From: Daphnia pulex
Taxonomy: Eukaryota > Arthropoda > Branchiopoda > Diplostraca > Daphniidae
Direction: 5' to 3'
Length of the DNA stretch: 64,000 nt
Assembly: GCF_021134715.1 (NCBI RefSeq)
Contig: NC_060023.1
Coordinates: 9,114,001 to 9,178,000 of the forward strand
Shown here: piece by piece, positions 62,982 to 64,000 of the stretch
How positions within the stretch are numbered: the first letter of the stretch is position 1
Layout: every line of letters starts with the position of its first letter
The notes under the pieces: model-generated
What the model was told of the DNA's origin: nothing
What the model saw: only the letters and a program-made list of their open reading frames with translations
Databases searched by the model: none
Program-made: the position numbers and the translations under genes

Positions 62982-64000
62982 TTAGAGAATCCACCATCCA
63001 AAAATTGTCAAAATTGACGAAATGGCCGCAATGACCTCGGGCTGTTTTAGCGCAGCAGCGGACTGAGAAAAGGGAGAAGTGGAGACGGGAGTAGTGGAGA
63101 CGGGAGTAGTGGAGACGGGAGTAGTGGAGACGGGAGTAGTGGAGACGGATCGATCCTCCAGCCATGGATATTCAACAGGACAAGGGACACAAGACCCCAT
63201 GCTACGTTCACCTCCTGGAACGGATTCGTTGTAGTAACAAACTTGCGGTTCTAGACATGGCGCCTGTTCGATGGAGGAAGGATCGCAACTAAAGGGGTTG
63301 TTTACTTTCATCTTTTCCAATGTCATGGGATTCCTTATCCATTCTATTCCCTGTATATTTTGTTTAACAAATACAGTTTCTTAAATTACTGTTTAATGTA
63401 GGACTCTTTTTTGCACGTTACCTTGCTGACCGGGACAATGTAAACATAGTCGAGGGACGTCAAATAGTCAAGAAATTTTACGAATCCTTCGAGAACAGCC
63501 GCTTCGTTTACAATCCAGTAAATATGTTGATAGATACCGAAAGGCGCCCGAGTTTTGTTATAGCGTTCAAAGTTGAACATGAAATAATCAAAAACCTCTT
63601 GAACGGTCAGATTTCCTGATCTAGAATCAATTAAATTTAATTTAATCGCACCAAGATTTAAATTTACACATTAGTTTAGGTTTATTACTTCAAACAGGAA
63701 TCAGCCATACTGCATACCGAACCATTCTGACTGCTTTGCAATGCAACCATGGGAACATCCCAAAAACCAGGATGTGTTTCGTTTCCACAGGGAGGTACCA
63801 CGCAATCCTGTAAAGTACGAACAACAACAAAATTTATCCATCGGCTTAAGTTGAATGAATAGTTAAAACAAAATGTCGAACATGAGTGACGCCGAAATCC
63901 ATTGTGAACGGCCATATGGGTGGATCCATGAATTTTATCGATGGCAACGACGAGTCAAAATTCATGCCCAAACTTTGTAAGGCGGTAAAAGTTGCATCAC
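62982..64000 (-). CDS. Chitin deacetylase copy B, 5' end outside the window
   Basis: The last four exons are seen (up to 64000-63882, about 63807-63690, 63620-63422, 63350-62982). They read DATFTALQSLGMNFDSSLPS and MDPPIWPFTMDFGVTH, then CGNETHPGFWDVPM, FNFERYNKTRAPFGIYQHIY and the Cys-rich part CLEPQVCYYNESVPGGERSM. The catalytic motifs TFDD and HxxxH lie in exons beyond the window. The tail differs from copy A: five VSTTP-type pentapeptides, a small-residue SAAAL, and a hydrophobic end (VIAAISSILTIFGWWIL), which looks like a GPI-anchor signal or membrane tail. Exon boundaries match copy A, including the GTTCG donor. Confidence 0.87.
63077..63149 (-). repeat. 15 bp minisatellite coding for VSTTP repeats
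   Basis: Five tandem units of GTAGTGGAGACGGGA on the plus strand, with small changes in the end units, encode Val-Ser-Thr-Thr-Pro repeats in the C-terminal linker of chitin deacetylase copy B. The near identity of the inner units points to recent expansion. Confidence 0.85.

Noticed and set aside
1-64000. tRNA, rRNA or CRISPR features
   Set aside because: I looked for tRNA arms, rRNA-like stretches and regularly spaced repeats and found none that I could support by eye; a covariance-model scan would be decisive for tRNAs.

Overview
The window looks like nuclear DNA of a cladoceran crustacean, most likely Daphnia. The genes are split into many short exons with introns mostly of 60-100 bp. The encoded proteins are arthropod-like: a Na+/K+-ATPase alpha chain, a Diego/ANKRD6 planar-polarity protein, chitin deacetylases, CUB secreted proteins and tyrosine-rich YYTEAP repeat proteins. 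There are no bacterial operons and no CRISPR. The species assignment is inference; I could not run a search.

Left part (1-24.2 kb). A SMYD4-type TPR/MYND/SET methyltransferase lies on the minus strand (558-3164). About 6.8 kb of non-coding, microsatellite-rich DNA follows. Then comes a plus-strand Diego/ANKRD6 gene (9975-22581, ten coding exons, 931 codons) that contains a 7.1 kb intron. A compact five-exon membrane protein of the steroid 5-alpha-reductase/DUF1295 family is on the minus strand (23150-24196).

Middle (25.7-38.1 kb). Two tandem minus-strand acyl-CoA-synthetase (4CL/luciferase-like) genes share every splice site, including a GC-AG first intron, and carry a near-identical block suggestive of gene conversion. 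They are followed by a plus-strand CUB-domain secreted protein, then a divergent pair of type II membrane glycosyltransferase-like genes.

Accessory region (38-50 kb). A decaying array of tyrosine-rich repeat genes (39.7-43.7 kb) has six copies of one TATA+initiator core promoter but only one copy with an open reading frame. Next to it are a TTAA-flanked piggyBac-type MITE, a 390 bp foldback element and a displaced copy of the 3' end of the glycosyltransferase-like gene. I see no confident gene between 46 and 50 kb.

Right part (50.2-64 kb). All twelve coding exons of the Na+/K+-ATPase alpha subunit (1004 aa, minus) are present. A complete sorting nexin 6-type gene (408 aa, minus) follows. Two tandem minus-strand chitin deacetylases come last, the second cut by the window edge. 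For the spliced genes I joined exons by hand and checked reading-frame phase at each junction; summed lengths divide by three for SMYD4, dgo, DUF1295, ACS copy 1, CUB, the glycosyltransferase-like gene, ATPalpha, SNX6 and the complete chitin deacetylase.
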